This document shows, one piece after another, positions 15,739 to 28,259 of a DNA stretch of 64,000 bases. The first letter of the stretch is position 1, and each line of letters begins with the position of its first letter. The stretch covers positions 30,043-94,042 of the forward strand of contig JBEKZV010000015.1 of assembly GCA_049509515.1 (NCBI GenBank), given 5' to 3'. Origin of the DNA: JBEKCP01 sp049509515. Its GTDB lineage: Bacteria; Planctomycetota; Planctomycetia; Pirellulales; Thermoguttaceae. Below the pieces are notes generated by a model, which saw only the letters and a program-made list of their open reading frames with translations, was not told the origin of the DNA and ran no database searches. Position numbers and translations under genes: made by a program.

Positions 15739-18700
15739 TCATGCGGGGCTGTCGCCGCCGTTGCCGGCCGCCCGCTCGAGGCCGGCCAGTTGCTCGTAGA
15801 AACGCCAGCGGGCATTGATGTCCTCCTGCCCCTCGGCCAGCAGCCGGGCCGACGCCTCGGGCTTCGAGCGGGCCAACATGGCGAACCGCCCCTCCTTCAG
15901 CGCAAACTCCTTGAAATCCCCCAGGGGCTTCTTCGAGTCGAGATGGAAGGGATGCGACGCGTCCCGCGGGTCGAAATGGTACAGCGGCCAGTAGCCGCAG
16001 GCCACCGCCTGCTTCTGCAAGTCCATGGCGGTGCTCATGTCGATCCCCCAGCCGATGCAGTGGCTGAAGGCGATCAACAGCGACGTGCCCCGGTAGCTCT
16101 CCGCCGCGCGGATGGTCCGCAGGGCGTGGGCCGGGTTGGCCCCCATCGAGATCTGCCCGACGAACACGTTGCCGTAGGCCATGGCGATCATGCCCAGGTC
16201 CTTCTTGCGGCCGGGCTTGCCGCCGGCGGCGAACTTGGCCACGGCGCCGCGGGGCGTGGCTTTCGAGGCCTGGCCCCCCGTGTTCGAGTAGACCTCGGTG
16301 TCCAGCACGAGGATGTTCACGTCGCGGCCCGAGGCGAACACGTGGTCCAGCCCGCCGAAGCCGATGTCGTAGGCCCAACCGTCGCCGCCGAAGCTCCACA
16401 CGCTCTTGCGGATCAGGTAATCGGCCGAGGCCAGCAGGTTCTTGGCGTCCGCGGTGCCGATCTCGGCCAGGCGGCCGCGGAGCTGGGCCACGCGGGCCCG
16501 CTGCCGGCCGATCTCCTCGTCGTTCTCCTGCTTGGCCCCGAGCAGGGCCGAGACCAGATCGTCGCCCAGTTGCTCTCTGAGCCGGGCCAGGAGCGTGCGG
16601 CAATACTGCACCTGCTGGTCGATGGCCAGGCGGAAGCCCATGCCGAACTCCGCACAGTCCTCGAACAGCGAGTTGGACCACGCCGGCCCGTGCCCCTGGC
16701 GGTCGACCGTGTACGGCGTGCAGGGCAGGTTGCCGCCGTAAATCGACGAGCAGCCGGTGGCGTTGCCGATGAGCATGCGGTCGCCGAACAGTTGCGTCAG
16801 CAGCTTGACGTAGGGCGTCTCGCCGCAGCCGGCACAGGCCCCGGAGAACTCGAACAGCGGCAAGAGCAGTTGCGAGCCCTTGACGGTGTCGGCCTTGACC
16901 CCCGCGCGATCGACGTCGGGGATGGTGAGGAAGTAGTCCCAGTTGGCCCGCTCGCGCTCCAGGTGCGGGAGCTTGGGCTCCATGTCGATGGCCTTGTGCT
17001 TGGCTCGCTCCTTGTCCTTGGCGGGGCAGACGTCGACGCACAGCCCGCAGCCCGTGCAGTCGTCCGGCGCCACCTGGATGGCCATCTTCCAGCCGGGATA
17101 CTCCTTGCCCTTCCAGTCGGCCGCCCGGAAACCCTCCGGGGCGGCGGCCAGCACCGCGGGGTCGAAGGCCTTCATGCGGATGGTGCCGTGCGGGCACCCC
17201 AGCGAGCACAGGCCGCACTGGATGCAGATCTTCGCGTCCCAGATGGGGATGTCCTGGGCGATGGAGCGCTTCTCATAGCGGGTCGTGCCGGTGGGGAACG
17301 TGCCGTCCACCGGGAGGGCGCTCACCGGCAGGTCGTCGCCGCGGTTGGCGATCATCATCCCCAGCACGTCCTTGACGAAGGGCGGGGCGTCGGCGGGGAC
17401 CGGCGGCACCATGTGCAACTGCGACGTGGCGCGGGCGGGCACGCGGACCTCGTACAGTGCGGCCAGGGCCCCGTCCACCGCCGCGTTGTTCCGCTGGATG
17501 ATCGTCTCGCCCCCCTTCTTCCCGTAGGTCTTCTTGATCTCCGCCTTGATGTGGCCGATCGCCTCGTCGGCCGGGATGATGTTGGCCAGCTTGAAGAAGC
17601 AGGTCTGCATGACGGTGTTGATCCGCACGCCCATCTCGGCTTCGCGGGCCACGCGGTAGGCGTCGACCACGTAGAACCGCAGCCGCTTGTCGAGGATCTG
17701 CCGCTGCACCTCCACGGGCAGGTGGTCCCACACCTCGTCCGGCCCGTAGGGACTGTTCAAGAGAAAAGTGGCCCCGGGCACGGCCATCGAGAGCATGTCG
17801 ATCCGCTCGGTGAAGTGGAACTGGTGGCAGGCCACGAAGTTGGCCCGGTGGACCAGGTACGAGCCCTTGATGGGCCGCGGGCTGAAACGGACGTGCGAGG
17901 TCGTCACCGAGCCCGCCTTGCGGGAATCGTAGACGAAGTAGCCTTGGGCATACCGTGGGGTGCTCTCGCCGATGATCTTCACCGAGCCGCGGTTGGCGCT
18001 GACCGTGCCGTCGCTGCCCAGGCCGAAGAACACGGCCCGCGTCACGTCGTCCGCCTCGGTCGAGAACTCGGGGTCGCTGGTCAAGCTCAGGTGGGTGACG
18101 TCGTCGCGGATGCCCACGGTGAACCGCGGCCGCGGCCTGTCCGCGGCCAGCTCCGCAAACACGGCGGCCACGTCCGCCGGGGTGAACTCCTTGGAGGACA
18201 GGCCGTAGCGGCCGCCGACGACCTTCGGCATCGGGCCCTCCCAGCCTTCCGCCAGCGCGGTAATCACGTCCTGGAACAGCGGCTCGCCGTTGCTGCCCGG
18301 CTCTTTCGTCCGGTCCAGCACCGCGATCTTCCGCACCGTCGGCGGCAGCGCCGCCAGGAATGCCCGGGCCTCGAAGGGGCGGTACAGCCGCACCTTCACC
18401 AGCCCGACCTCCTGGCCCTGGGCCACGAGGTAATCGACCGTCTCCTCGGCCACGCCGCAGCCGGAGCTCATCACCACGACCACGCGCTCGGCCTTGGCCG
18501 ACCCGTGGTAGTCGAACAGGTGGTACTGGCGGCCGACCAGCCGGGCAAACTTGTCCATCGTTTTCTGCACGGTGGCCGGGCAGGCGGCGTAGAACGCGTT
18601 GCAGGCCTCGCGGGCCTGGAAGAAGACGTCCGGGTTCTGGGCCGTCCCGCGGAGCATCGGCCGCTCCGGCGTCAGCGCCCGCCCGCGGTGCGCCGCCACC

Positions 18701-19299
18701 AAGTCCATGTCGATCATCGCCCGCACGTCGTCCTCCGTCACCTGCTCGATCTTGTTCACTTCGTGCGAGATGCGGAAACCGTCGTAGAAGTGCAGGAAGG
18801 GCACGCGGGCCTCCAGCGTCGCCGCCTGCGCGATCAACGCCATGTCCTGGGCCTCCGCGACCGAGCCGGAAGCCAGCATCGCCCAGCCGGTCGAGCGGCA
18901 GGCCATCACGTCGCCGTGGTCGCCGAAGATCGATAGGGCGTGGGTGGCCACGGTGCGGGCCGTGACGTGGAAGACCGTCGCGGTCAGCTCGCCGGCGATC
19001 TTGAACATGTTGGGGATCATCAACAGCAGCCCCTGCGACGCCGTGAAGGTGGTCGTCAGGGCCCCCGCCTGCAGCGACCCGTGGACCGCGCCGGCGGCCC
19101 CGGCCTCGCTCTGCATCTCGACCACGTCGGGCACCGTGCCGAAAATGTTCTTCCGGCCGGCGGCCGCCCAGGCGTCCGGCATCTCGCCCAAGTTCGACGA
19201 CGGCGTGATGGGATAAATGGCCATCACCTCGTTGCACAAGTGGGCGATGTTGGCCGTCGCCTCGTTGCCGTCGACGGTCACAAAACGTCGTTTCTCCAC
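15739..19299 (-). CDS. nifJ: pyruvate:ferredoxin (flavodoxin) oxidoreductase
   Basis: 1186 residues, the usual length for the single-chain enzyme, with a GTG start preceded by GAGGAG. It converts pyruvate and CoA to acetyl-CoA, CO2 and reduced ferredoxin or flavodoxin, with thiamine diphosphate and three Fe4S4 clusters. Visible landmarks in order: EVMAIYPITPSSNLGE near the N-terminus, the CoA/gamma domains, two ferredoxin motifs (CIQCGLCSLGCP and CTGCGLCVDVCP, about residues 690-760), the Cys set CAGCGETPY and GNATGCSSIYG of the third cluster, and the thiamine-diphosphate motif GGDGWAYDIGFGG. All key Cys look intact. It suggests at least a facultative anaerobic metabolism. The dihydroorotate-dehydrogenase-like gene follows on the same strand. 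Confidence 0.97.
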   Translation of the reverse strand: MEKRRFVTVDGNEATANIAHLCNEVMAIYPITPSSNLGEMPDAWAAAGRKNIFGTVPDVVEMQSEAGAAGAVHGSLQAGALTTTFTASQGLLLMIPNMFKIAGELTATVFHVTARTVATHALSIFGDHGDVMACRSTGWAMLASGSVAEAQDMALIAQAATLEARVPFLHFYDGFRISHEVNKIEQVTEDDVRAMIDMDLVAAHRGRALTPERPMLRGTAQNPDVFFQAREACNAFYAACPATVQKTMDKFARLVGRQYHLFDYHGSAKAERVVVVMSSGCGVAEETVDYLVAQGQEVGLVKVRLYRPFEARAFLAALPPTVRKIAVLDRTKEPGSNGEPLFQDVITALAEGWEGPMPKVVGGRYGLSSKEFTPADVAAVFAELAADRPRPRFTVGIRDDVTHLSLTSDPEFSTEADDVTRAVFFGLGSDGTVSANRGSVKIIGESTPRYAQGYFVYDSRKAGSVTTSHVRFSPRPIKGSYLVHRANFVACHQFHFTERIDMLSMAVPGATFLLNSPYGPDEVWDHLPVEVQRQILDKRLRFYVVDAYRVAREAEMGVRINTVMQTCFFKLANIIPADEAIGHIKAEIKKTYGKKGGETIIQRNNAAVDGALAALYEVRVPARATSQLHMVPPVPADAPPFVKDVLGMMIANRGDDLPVSALPVDGTFPTGTTRYEKRSIAQDIPIWDAKICIQCGLCSLGCPHGTIRMKAFDPAVLAAAPEGFRAADWKGKEYPGWKMAIQVAPDDCTGCGLCVDVCPAKDKERAKHKAIDMEPKLPHLERERANWDYFLTIPDVDRAGVKADTVKGSQLLLPLFEFSGACAGCGETPYVKLLTQLFGDRMLIGNATGCSSIYGGNLPCTPYTVDRQGHGPAWSNSLFEDCAEFGMGFRLAIDQQVQYCRTLLARLREQLGDDLVSALLGAKQENDEEIGRQRARVAQLRGRLAEIGTADAKNLLASADYLIRKSVWSFGGDGWAYDIGFGGLDHVFASGRDVNILVLDTEVYSNTGGQASKATPRGAVAKFAAGGKPGRKKDLGMIAMAYGNVFVGQISMGANPAHALRTIRAAESYRGTSLLIAFSHCIGWGIDMSTAMDLQKQAVACGYWPLYHFDPRDASHPFHLDSKKPLGDFKEFALKEGRFAMLARSKPEASARLLAEGQEDINARWRFYEQLAGLERAAGNGGDSPA

Positions 19300-19385
19300 G
19301 TCGATATCTCCTCAAGAACGATTGTCCAGGAACAGGTGACAGGCGACTCAAAATGTGTCCGGCACCGGGCACCATGCTCGCATGG

Positions 19386-19437
19386 TCGGTGTGCCGCCAC
19401 CCGCAAGCGGGTACCCGGGCGGCACACGGAGTGTGCC
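19386..19437. repeat. palindromic intergenic repeat (GTGTGCCGCC arms)
   Basis: Arms GTGTGCCGCC (19389-19398) and GGCGGCACAC (19418-19427) with an inner CCCGCAAGCGGG hairpin, followed by GGAGTGTGCC. The unit GGCGGCACACGGAGTGTGCC recurs exactly at 62094-62113. The 339-base gap 19300-19638 holds this repeat, the nifJ ribosome-binding site and no gene. Confidence 0.75.
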
Positions 19438-19638
19438 GGATACGCCTGTTACCTTCTCCCGACGGGATGCACCCCGGCGAGATCGGGATTCTCACGCTGG
19501 AACCCCGCCGGGTGGGCGGCAACGCCACACTGGCCGTTCTCCGGGCGGGGTCAAACCAATCAACCTACCGCGCCGCGCGGCACGGTGCAAGGGCCCGCGA
19601 CGTAGAGGCTCCCCCTCGCGATGGTTATTTGGAATAGA

Positions 19639-21300
19639 TTATTGGGGGATCACCTTGATCGTAAACGTGATGTCGCCGGCCTGCTTTTGCAAATTCCAGG
19701 GGATTCCGCCATCGTCCTTGCCGTCCTCGCCGATGCTGTAGACGACCAGATTCTCGCCGGTCTTTTTCATCCGCAACGGCCGGCCGTCGAAGGGGTCGCG
19801 TGGGACGGCGGCTAGGAACTGTGGCACCAAGTCGGCGATCGCGTTGGGCAGCCGGCCCCGCGCCGCCCGGAAACGGCACACGGCCACCGCCGTCACCGCC
19901 AGCCGCCGCTTGGCGTCCGCCGTGATGGCGTGAACCTGGTACCCAAGATGGCTTGGCGCAATCATCGGCGCCAGGTAGCCATGCCGGGCCCTTGCCTTGG
20001 TCTCGTATGCCTGCCTTGCGGCCTCCTGCCACTCGGCGGCGTACTGGTAGCAGGGCACATCCGCGAATCGCTGTTGCCCGCCAATTAGCGTGTGAAAGAT
20101 CTCAATGTCTTCCTTTCGGAGAAAGATGTTGTACGGGACGATCCACCAGCCGTGCCCCAGGGGCTCAGACCCCGAGCCAAGGCTACCGCAATGGACCAGG
20201 ACCTCGCCCACGTCGCAGAACGCCTGGCAGCCGAGGGCTTCTTCCATGCGCAGCGCTCGGCGGAGCGCTTGGTAATAGGAGAAGTCGTCCAGGTCGTCGA
20301 GTTCCGCCAGGTCGGCGGCGGTCGGCGGCGCCGTTTCCAGAACGTCCTTCATCGCGTCGACGGCAAACTCCTGCACCCCAATTGAATAAAACAGCGAAAT
20401 CAGAGTCCTATCGCCGGCAACATGCCGCGCGATTGCGAAGGTCGCTCGGCAGTCGCGCATCGCTCCGCGGGCGTCTCCGTCGGCAGCCTTGCAACGGGCG
20501 TCCAGGGCCAAGAGCGTAGCCGCGTCACGAAGGAAATATGTCTCCGGTGCAACGTCCCCAAGGCTGCGTTGGTCGTACGGACGGCCGAACGCGCACGACC
20601 GCTTATTTGCCCCCTTGTGGAGCAGTGCGATTGTGTCCGCCTGTTCCTTCAAGAAGGCCCGCAATTTGGCGTCGTTCGTGTCGAGGCGCTCGCGGTCCGT
20701 GCGGTCGGGACAGCCGGCGGCCGAGCGAGAAACCCAGCCCTGCCAGTTGTGGAACGAGCCGAGGGGCATTTGCATGGCGGAGCGCAGCGCATCGGTTGCC
20801 TGGCTATAGGAAGAAGCCGCGTTGTCGTGGTCGGGCACGGGGGCCGGCGCTGCGGCCAGGATCAGGAGGTTGGATTCTGCCCGCAGGGCGGCGGTCCGCT
20901 GCTCGGCCGCGAGTTCCAGGCCCCACCAGGTTGCCAGATGCAGGATGATCGCCACGCCGAGCAAGGCAGCCAACCGGCAAACCGGCCAAGTGGCCGTCCG
21001 CCGGCTCCCTGACTGTCCGCGGCGCAGCCCCGCGACGATCAACCAGAAGCACCCGGCGCCGAACAGCAGCGTCAGTGCCAGGAGGAAGCAGAGCGGCGCC
21101 AAGGCCATCCCGGCATTCCTCCAGAAGGCGCCCGCCAAGACCGCCAATCCTGCGTACAGCCCGAAGAGCCCGAGGGCCACCAGACTTGGAACGCCCACGG
21201 CCAGCCATCGCCGCCGCCACCGTGCGGCCAAGGCCACGACGGTTGCGGTGGCCAACAGCGTCACGGCCAGGTTTCCAAGGCAAAGAAGGAGCAGACCCAT
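19639..21300 (-). CDS. membrane protein of unknown function
   Basis: 553 residues. The first 125 residues contain about four transmembrane helices (LLLLCLGNLAVTLLATATVV, 'SLVALGLFGLYAGLAVLAG', 'LAPLCFLLALTLLFGAGCFW', 'LAALLGVAIILHLATWW'). The remaining 420 residues are hydrophilic and helical, with ARGAMRDCRATFAIARHVAG resembling TPR-like helices. The C-terminal 70 residues (ARGRLPNAIADLVPQFL, 'PRDPFDGRPLRMKK', 'LVVYSIGEDGKDDGG') match a tail widespread in planctomycete proteins that resembles the C-terminus of GspG-type pseudopilins, where the acidic end binds calcium. No known enzyme motif was recognised. It is the last of three genes read in the same direction. Confidence 0.7.
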   Translation of the reverse strand: MGLLLLCLGNLAVTLLATATVVALAARWRRRWLAVGVPSLVALGLFGLYAGLAVLAGAFWRNAGMALAPLCFLLALTLLFGAGCFWLIVAGLRRGQSGSRRTATWPVCRLAALLGVAIILHLATWWGLELAAEQRTAALRAESNLLILAAAPAPVPDHDNAASSYSQATDALRSAMQMPLGSFHNWQGWVSRSAAGCPDRTDRERLDTNDAKLRAFLKEQADTIALLHKGANKRSCAFGRPYDQRSLGDVAPETYFLRDAATLLALDARCKAADGDARGAMRDCRATFAIARHVAGDRTLISLFYSIGVQEFAVDAMKDVLETAPPTAADLAELDDLDDFSYYQALRRALRMEEALGCQAFCDVGEVLVHCGSLGSGSEPLGHGWWIVPYNIFLRKEDIEIFHTLIGGQQRFADVPCYQYAAEWQEAARQAYETKARARHGYLAPMIAPSHLGYQVHAITADAKRRLAVTAVAVCRFRAARGRLPNAIADLVPQFLAAVPRDPFDGRPLRMKKTGENLVVYSIGEDGKDDGGIPWNLQKQAGDITFTIKVIPQ

Positions 21301-21381
21301 GGCAGCGCCCCTACTCCGGAGGCCTCGCCCACTGTTCTTGCACCAGACCAGCGAATTGGCCTGGGACGGCGCCGGCCGCGG

Positions 21382-21582
21382 TTATTTCTGGCCTCGTTTC
21401 GGCGGCGGGTCGATCCCTTTGAGTGGGCGATTCGAGAGAAGATGCTTGATTCTCTGGAAGTCCTCGCCGTATGTGCCACCAGGCTGACACATGCCCGGCT
21501 TCGGCGGGCCCAGATTGATGCGAGCTGGAATCAGCTTTCCCGGCACGCCCACTGCTTTTCGCGGACGCTCGCTCTCACTCAT
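21382..21582 (-). CDS. small hypothetical protein
   Basis: 66 residues, start ATG at 21582. Its first 8 bases overlap the end of the upstream DUF6941-like gene (ATGAGTGA contains that gene's stop), which points to translational coupling. The sequence is proline- and lysine-rich (RPRKAVGVPGKLIPARINLG, GIDPPPKRGQ) with no hydrophobic segment or recognisable domain. It could be a small partner of the upstream protein. Existence is supported by the overlap; function is unknown. Confidence 0.5.
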   Translation of the reverse strand: MSESERPRKAVGVPGKLIPARINLGPPKPGMCQPGGTYGEDFQRIKHLLSNRPLKGIDPPPKRGQK

Positions 21583-22018
21583 CGCGTTCTCCCAATTGTT
21601 CCACGGTGAGCCTGCGCTCACGCGCGCAATATGCGCCTGGGCCCTTCCCCAGCCAAAGTTGGAAGCGGTACTCCCCGGGCTCCTCAAGGACAATATCGAG
21701 CAGTTCCACAGGAACGTCCATCACCGTAAGGGGATCATCCGAAGCCACCTCCACCTCTGTCTCCACGACCAACATGTCCTCCTCCGCCACAGGCACCAAC
21801 CGAATCTTCACCGGCGTTCTGCCGTGAACGCCGGTCAGCGCAACGTACACGGTGAGCTTTGGGCACGAAAACGGGAAGCTGCTAACACGGAGACTCGCGA
21901 AGATTCCCAAGAGGAACAGTTTGCCGGTGCCTGGGTCGAGCCAGCAGGCATCGCAGACGACCATGCCCAAGGCCCGCGCTGGAACCACCTCTATTCTATC
22001 TTCGCTTTCCACCCGCAT
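21575..22018 (-). CDS. DUF6941-like protein
   Basis: 147 residues from the ATG at 22018, which has GAGGG just upstream; a longer frame to 22069 exists. The pattern MVVCDACWLDPGTGKLFLLG, 'IFASLRVSSFPFSCPKLTVY', 'VALTGVHGRTPVKIRLV' and 'EPGEYRFQLWLG' matches my recollection of the DUF6941 family, a single beta-sandwich-like domain found in many planctomycetes. No catalytic residues are known for it. The gene overlaps the small downstream gene by 8 bases and may be cotranscribed with the membrane protein after it. Confidence 0.6.
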   Translation of the reverse strand: MRVESEDRIEVVPARALGMVVCDACWLDPGTGKLFLLGIFASLRVSSFPFSCPKLTVYVALTGVHGRTPVKIRLVPVAEEDMLVVETEVEVASDDPLTVMDVPVELLDIVLEEPGEYRFQLWLGKGPGAYCARERRLTVEQLGERDE

Positions 22019-22241
22019 CGCCCTCGAGGACTGCCGCAAGCATGTTAGCTCGGCGGGGGAAAGCCACAATTCTCACCACCCATTGTGGTGGCCGGTTCAG
22101 GGTCGAGTGGAGGCGACAGCCCGCCGGCCCCTTGAGGCTCGCCTCGGTATCGTGATAGAATTGGGGGATTTTACACAGTTCGCAGTCCCCCAAAGGGCGG
22201 AGTTTGAGGCCACTGGTCCATCGCCGCCATAGGATACCGCC

Positions 22242-25508
<3,267 letters not shown>

Positions 25509-25509
25509 G

Positions 25510-25640
25510 TCCCCTCTCCCTCCGGGAGAGGGCTAGGGTGAGGGCTCTTGCGTCCCCTCTCCCTCCGGGAGAGGGTTAGGGTGAGGGCCTGGCTCTCCCC
25601 TCTCCCTCTGGGAGAGGGGCAGGGGGTGAGGGGCGGCTGC
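25510..25640. repeat. three copies of a CCCTCTCCCTCCGGGAGAGGG palindromic repeat
   Basis: Copies start near 25510, 25553 and 25596. Each has a CCCCTCTCCC-TCCG-GGGAGAGG-type hairpin followed by a (C/T)(A/T)AGGGTGAGGG-like tail. They lie directly after the carB stop and form the last codons of the convergent ATPase/TPR gene. The same family occurs inside the alpha-2-macroglobulin gene at 43629-43762. Confidence 0.9.
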
Positions 25641-28259
25641 CAGCACGTCACTTTCCTTCGCCTCGCCCTTTTCCAGCAGGGATTCCCAGAAGGCCAAGCC
25701 CTCCGGGTGCCCCAACTCCTTGGCCAGATCTTCCAGCGAGTGGAGTGCCTCCGAGAGCCCAATCCCACTCGCGATGCGAAACGCCGCGAGCCAACTGGAA
25801 GTGGCGGAGCGCGCGTCCCGCCCGGCGGCCTGGATTCGTCCGAGGTTGAACAGCCCTCTGCACAGGTCGGCGCGATCGCCGATTTCGCGAGTGGTTGCCA
25901 GCGATTGGCCCAAGTACTCCGCCGCGCGGGCGAAGTCCCGGCGCGCGAAATAGACGCTCCCGATATTGCTGAGCACGGTTGCCTCCCCAGCCCGGTCGCC
26001 AATTTCGCGGCAGATCGCCAGCGATTCCTGCCAGTATTCCAACGCCCGCTCGTGGTCCTTACGCGCGTCATAAACCATTCCAATATTATTGAGCGTGGCT
26101 CCCTCCCCGGCCCGGTCGCCGATTTCGCGACGAATTCGCAGCGATAGATCGAGATGCTTCAGCGCCCGCCCATAGTCCCCGCGCGCGTGGTAGACCTGTG
26201 AAATGTTGTTGAGCGCGACTCCCTCTCCGACCCGATGGCCAATTCCGCGATGGGTTGCCAGCGATCGCTCCAGGCAATCCAGCGCCCGGCCGTAGTCGCC
26301 ACGCGCGAGGTGGATCCCCCCGATGTTGCTGAGCGTGGCCCCCTCCACGACCCGATCCCCAACTTCGCGGCAGATCGCCAGCGATTGCTCAAAGCACTCC
26401 AACGCCCGGCCATAGTCGCCACACGCACGGTAAATCCCGCCGATGTTGTTGAGCGCAGCCCCCTCAAGCCCACGGTCCTTCGCCCCGACCGCGAGGCCGC
26501 GGGCCGTTGCAAGGGAGCCGAGCGCAGCCCGCCAATCCCCCGACATCTCCTGGCTTCCCGCCGCTTGAAGCAGAAAATGGAACTTCGCCCTGGGATCCTC
26601 CAATCCCTGGGCGGAGGACAAGAGGAGGTCCGCCAAGGCCGCGTGGAGCCCCTTTCCCTGGAGCGATAGGCCCACTTTCAACAACCGCGCGGAGAACTCC
26701 TCCAGTTGCCCGGCTCGCTGCAACTCCCAACAGGCGATCATCTTCTCGACCTGTGCGATCGGGTCGGGCCACCGCGAGGTCTCGGCCCAAAGCTCCCGAT
26801 GGAGCGTCAGCCACTGCATGACTCCGCCCGGCTTCAAGGCATTGACCTCGTCCAGATACTTCGAGGAATCCGCGGCGCGGCCGGCCTGTTGCATGGCCGC
26901 GGCCGCCCGGGCCTTTGCTTCGATCCTCTCCTCATCGGCCCCGGCGTCGGAAAGGTGATCCAGCGTCACGAGGTGACGCTCCACGTCGGCCGGGCTGGCG
27001 TCGCCGGCCAGCAATCGATCGACGAGGGCCCGCCGCTTCTGCTCCCGCTCTTCACGCTCGTACCACCAGTCGAAGAACTGCACCAGGGCGGGCAGCCGGC
27101 TCCTTTGCTGCCGCGACTCGTTCATGCTCAGCCACAGATCGAAGAAGCCCTCCTTGATCCGATAGATCTTCGACCGCTTGTCCTGCGGGTTGTCCATGAC
27201 CACCAGGTACCCGGACCTGGTGAGCCGCTTCAAGAGCGACGAGGTCTGCTGCGGCGACATGCGGAGCTTCCTGGCGATCAGGGCCGGCGTCTTGGGCTGC
27301 GTCCGCAGCAGGGCCATCGTCTCCAGCACGGCCCGCTCCTGCGGCGGCAGGTCCTTGATCCGGTCCTGGTAGAAGGGAGAAATGCGATCCAGCAACTCCT
27401 CGAACTGCCGCTTGACCTCCAGGACGTCCTCGTCGGCGATGAGCGAGTAGTGCATCATCACCAGCCGCGGATTCCCGCCGGTCATTTCATGGAGCGCCTT
27501 GATCTTCGGCGAGAGCTCGTCGAATCGGGCGAGCAAGTCCTTTCGGTCGTCGTACTCGAGGTTCGCGCGGATCGCGTCGACGGTCTGCTGCCGCGAGAGG
27601 TTCTCGATGACCTGGATGTCGAAGAAGTCATAAAGCGGCGCCTTGGCGTCGGTCAGGCCGGGGAAGGTAATCGGCGCGGTCGCCACCAGCACGCAGGACG
27701 GCGAAGTCATGAGGAACTTCCGCAAGCGGTGGATGTCCCGCTCGTCCTTGATCTGCCGCGTAAGGACCTCGTCGAGGTTCTCCAGCAGGACGAGCAGCAC
27801 CCGGCCCGTGTCCTTTCGGTAGCCGTCCAAGATCGGCTGGAGCGTGTCGATGATCCGCTGGTCGTCGCTGTGCTCGGCCAACTCCGCGTACAATTGCCGC
27901 CACCTTTCGCCGCCGGACTGGGCCAGGATTTCGCAGATCCGCAAGAGGAAATCGGCGAACGACAGCAGGCGGTGCGTTTCCTCGGCGAAGCGGACGACGG
28001 TGAAGTGGTCCCGGAGCTGCGGGGTAGCCTCGATGCGGTAGGCCAGGAGGCTGAGCAGATGGGTCTTCCCGACGCCCCGCGGCCCGATGAACACGAAATG
28101 CTGCCGGGTCTTCTTTCCGGTCGAGCGGCCGAGCTTCTCCAGGAGATCGCGGAGCATTTCTTCGCGGCCGATGGTCGTCTTTTCCAGCCGGTCCGGCGGC
28201 GTCAGCCCGGGCCGGTAGAGTCCGATCGGACTGCGATGGGCCAGGGTCATTTCAGCCAT
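25533..28259 (-). CDS. STAND-like P-loop ATPase with winged helix and TPR array
   Basis: 908 residues. An AAA_16-like NTPase occupies residues 30-300: Walker A GPRGVGKTH (59-67) and Walker B VLLVLLENLDEV (about 154-165). A winged-helix segment follows (about 305-380: ERAVLETMALL, 'LIARKLRMSPQQTSSLLKRL'), then a linker with EREEREQKRR, then from about residue 600 six or more tetratricopeptide repeats with NNIGGIYRACGDYGRALECF as the unit. This is the layout of signal-sensing STAND NTPases, in which TPRs bind a trigger; no obvious effector domain is seen. The last 31 residues are encoded by palindromic repeats. The start overlaps the upstream ATPase gene by 8 bases (ATGGCTGA), so the two are coupled. 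Possible defence or signalling role, unproven. Confidence 0.85.
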   Translation of the reverse strand: MAEMTLAHRSPIGLYRPGLTPPDRLEKTTIGREEMLRDLLEKLGRSTGKKTRQHFVFIGPRGVGKTHLLSLLAYRIEATPQLRDHFTVVRFAEETHRLLSFADFLLRICEILAQSGGERWRQLYAELAEHSDDQRIIDTLQPILDGYRKDTGRVLLVLLENLDEVLTRQIKDERDIHRLRKFLMTSPSCVLVATAPITFPGLTDAKAPLYDFFDIQVIENLSRQQTVDAIRANLEYDDRKDLLARFDELSPKIKALHEMTGGNPRLVMMHYSLIADEDVLEVKRQFEELLDRISPFYQDRIKDLPPQERAVLETMALLRTQPKTPALIARKLRMSPQQTSSLLKRLTRSGYLVVMDNPQDKRSKIYRIKEGFFDLWLSMNESRQQRSRLPALVQFFDWWYEREEREQKRRALVDRLLAGDASPADVERHLVTLDHLSDAGADEERIEAKARAAAAMQQAGRAADSSKYLDEVNALKPGGVMQWLTLHRELWAETSRWPDPIAQVEKMIACWELQRAGQLEEFSARLLKVGLSLQGKGLHAALADLLLSSAQGLEDPRAKFHFLLQAAGSQEMSGDWRAALGSLATARGLAVGAKDRGLEGAALNNIGGIYRACGDYGRALECFEQSLAICREVGDRVVEGATLSNIGGIHLARGDYGRALDCLERSLATHRGIGHRVGEGVALNNISQVYHARGDYGRALKHLDLSLRIRREIGDRAGEGATLNNIGMVYDARKDHERALEYWQESLAICREIGDRAGEATVLSNIGSVYFARRDFARAAEYLGQSLATTREIGDRADLCRGLFNLGRIQAAGRDARSATSSWLAAFRIASGIGLSEALHSLEDLAKELGHPEGLAFWESLLEKGEAKESDVLAAAPHPLPLSQRERGEPGPHPNPLPEGEGTQEPSP

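Noticed and set aside
15655..18936. Open frame of 1093 codons on the plus strand opposite nifJ
   Set aside because: Antisense shadow of nifJ with no domain, and it begins inside a palindromic repeat.
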